Below are positions 63,118 through 64,000 of a stretch of DNA of 64,000 nucleotides, in pieces. The stretch lies in contig JAEYWP010000016.1 of the NCBI GenBank assembly GCA_023428905.1, forward strand, positions 372,001-436,000, read 5' to 3'. Origin of the DNA: Verrucomicrobiota bacterium. Its GTDB lineage: Bacteria > Verrucomicrobiota > Verrucomicrobiia > Opitutales > Opitutaceae. The notes below the pieces were generated by a model. The model was not told the origin of the DNA and ran no database searches. It saw nothing but the letters and a program-made list of their open reading frames with translations. The first letter of the stretch is position 1. Every line of letters begins with the position of its first letter. A program made the translations under genes and the position numbers.

Positions 63118-64000
63118 ATGAACGCATCTCGATGGCTCAGTCGTTCGGTCAGCCTTGCCATGGTCCTCGTGGCGGCCCGGATCTGCATCGCGCAGGCATT
63201 GCCTCCTGGCTACACCCCGACGGTTCTCGCCGGCGCGACCGAAAGCCGGAGCCGCGACGGCTCCCTGCAATCCGCTCGATTCACCGGCCCCCGGGCCGTT
63301 GCAGTGGACGGCGCCGGAACTGTCTACGTCGCCGACACGCAGAGCAGCACGGTGCGTCGCATCACGCCGTCGGGAAGTGTCAGCACGTTGGCGGGCAGCC
63401 CCGGAGAACACGGTTTCGCCGATGGCACGCGCGGCGGCGCCCGGTTTGCCTTTCCCCGCGGACTGGCGGTTGACGTGAATGGCAATGTTTACGTGGCCGA
63501 CGCCCTCAATCACAGCATCCGGCGCATCAGCCCCTCCGGCGTGGTCCGCACCCTCGCTGGTACCGGTTCGCCAGGGAGTGACGATGGCCGCGCGTCAGCC
63601 GCCACCTTCCGTTTTCCCAGCGGCGTGGCAGTGGATGGCAATGGCGTGGTGTATGTCGCTGACACGGGCAATCACACGATCCGCGTCATTTCGACGAGTG
63701 GCTCTGTCAGCACGCTGGCCGGCGTGCCCGGGGAAATGGGTTTTGCCGACGGCAACCTGCGCACGGCCCGGTTCCATGCGCCCGAGGGCATCGCCGTGGA
63801 CACGGGGGGTGGTGTTTACGTCGCCGACACCGGCAACGCGACCGTCCGGGTGATCTCCGCCGCCGAACAGGTTACCACGCTTGCCGGCGCGGCCGGCCTC
63901 CCCGGCCTGGTCGACGGCACCGGCACCTCCGCGCGTTTTGCGAATCCCGCCTCGATTGCGGTGGCGACCGATGGTCGGGTGTATGTGGGCGATGGCTCCG
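63118..64000 (+). CDS. exported NHL-repeat beta-propeller protein, 3'-truncated by window edge
   Basis: An open frame from the ATG at 63118 that runs to the window end. It has a signal peptide (MVLVAARICIAQA) and then tandem NHL repeats with the recurring pattern FPxGxAVDxxGxVYVADTxNxTIRxI and SGSVSTLAG, at about 60-residue spacing (four copies visible). Such propellers bind proteins or carbohydrates outside the cell. The C-terminus, and any PEP-CTERM tail or other domain, lies outside the window. Confidence 0.9.
   Translation, partial: MNASRWLSRSVSLAMVLVAARICIAQALPPGYTPTVLAGATESRSRDGSLQSARFTGPRAVAVDGAGTVYVADTQSSTVRRITPSGSVSTLAGSPGEHGFADGTRGGARFAFPRGLAVDVNGNVYVADALNHSIRRISPSGVVRTLAGTGSPGSDDGRASAATFRFPSGVAVDGNGVVYVADTGNHTIRVISTSGSVSTLAGVPGEMGFADGNLRTARFHAPEGIAVDTGGGVYVADTGNATVRVISAAEQVTTLAGAAGLPGLVDGTGTSARFANPASIAVATDGRVYVGDGS

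Overview
The window is high-GC bacterial chromosome, most likely from a member of the Verrucomicrobiota, probably Opitutaceae. This rests on several signs together: an anaerobe-type nif cluster, a very long PVC-type dehydrogenase/HEAT/cytochrome c protein, a PEP-CTERM protein, several secreted glycosidases and DUF2851. No rRNA or phylogenetic marker was compared, so the lineage is an inference.

Layout. (1) 2-8838, plus strand: the downstream part of a nitrogenase operon, nifD (cut by the window edge), nifK, nifE, nifN, nifB, a thioredoxin-fold 2Fe-2S ferredoxin, a 2x4Fe-4S ferredoxin, nifV and an unrecognised last gene. nifH is not in the window. (2) 8813-12720, minus: a complete outer-membrane lipid asymmetry set, mlaE-mlaF-mlaD-mlaC-mlaA, whose MlaF carries an unusual C-terminal extension. 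(3) 12800-17496: an MhqO-type dioxygenase, a YceI protein, a LysR regulator divergent from a small membrane protein, and an NCS1 permease with a tiny membrane partner. (4) 17852-29030: a probable amino-alcohol or amine catabolic locus. It holds eutBC, an APH-fold kinase, a class III PLP enzyme, a cysteine hydrolase, an SDR and a PotABCD-type ABC importer, with a divergent LysR gene and a perfect 23-bp palindrome between regulator and transporter. (5) 29106-46450: mixed genes, including a GT4 glycosyltransferase, a PEP-CTERM protein, a GH35-like and a GH2 glycosidase, tRNA-Ser(UGA) with a duplicated 3' tail, an MscS-like channel, a second LysR paralogue with a K+/H+ antiporter, CorA, a 44-aa small protein with its own terminator, a TIM-barrel isomerase and the large cytochrome protein. 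(6) 46491-48947: a prohibitin-family protein with a small membrane partner, and DUF2851. (7) 48975-56144: the translation operon nusA-infB-rbfA-nrnA-truB-ribF, with a visible promoter and leader terminator. (8) 56177-64000: xylulokinase, a three-gene phosphorelay (PAS histidine kinase, single-domain receiver, hybrid REC-PAS-kinase-REC), and an NHL-repeat protein that runs off the end.

The most interesting stretch is the eutBC/kinase/PLP-enzyme/ABC locus. It has the parts for two alternative ways of removing ammonia from an amino alcohol: B12-dependent ammonia-lyase, or phosphorylation followed by PLP-dependent phospho-lyase. No microcompartment, reactivase or aldehyde dehydrogenase gene is visible. 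Other points of note are the nusA leader attenuator, two paralogous LysR genes each divergent from a small membrane protein, and the tRNA-tail duplication.
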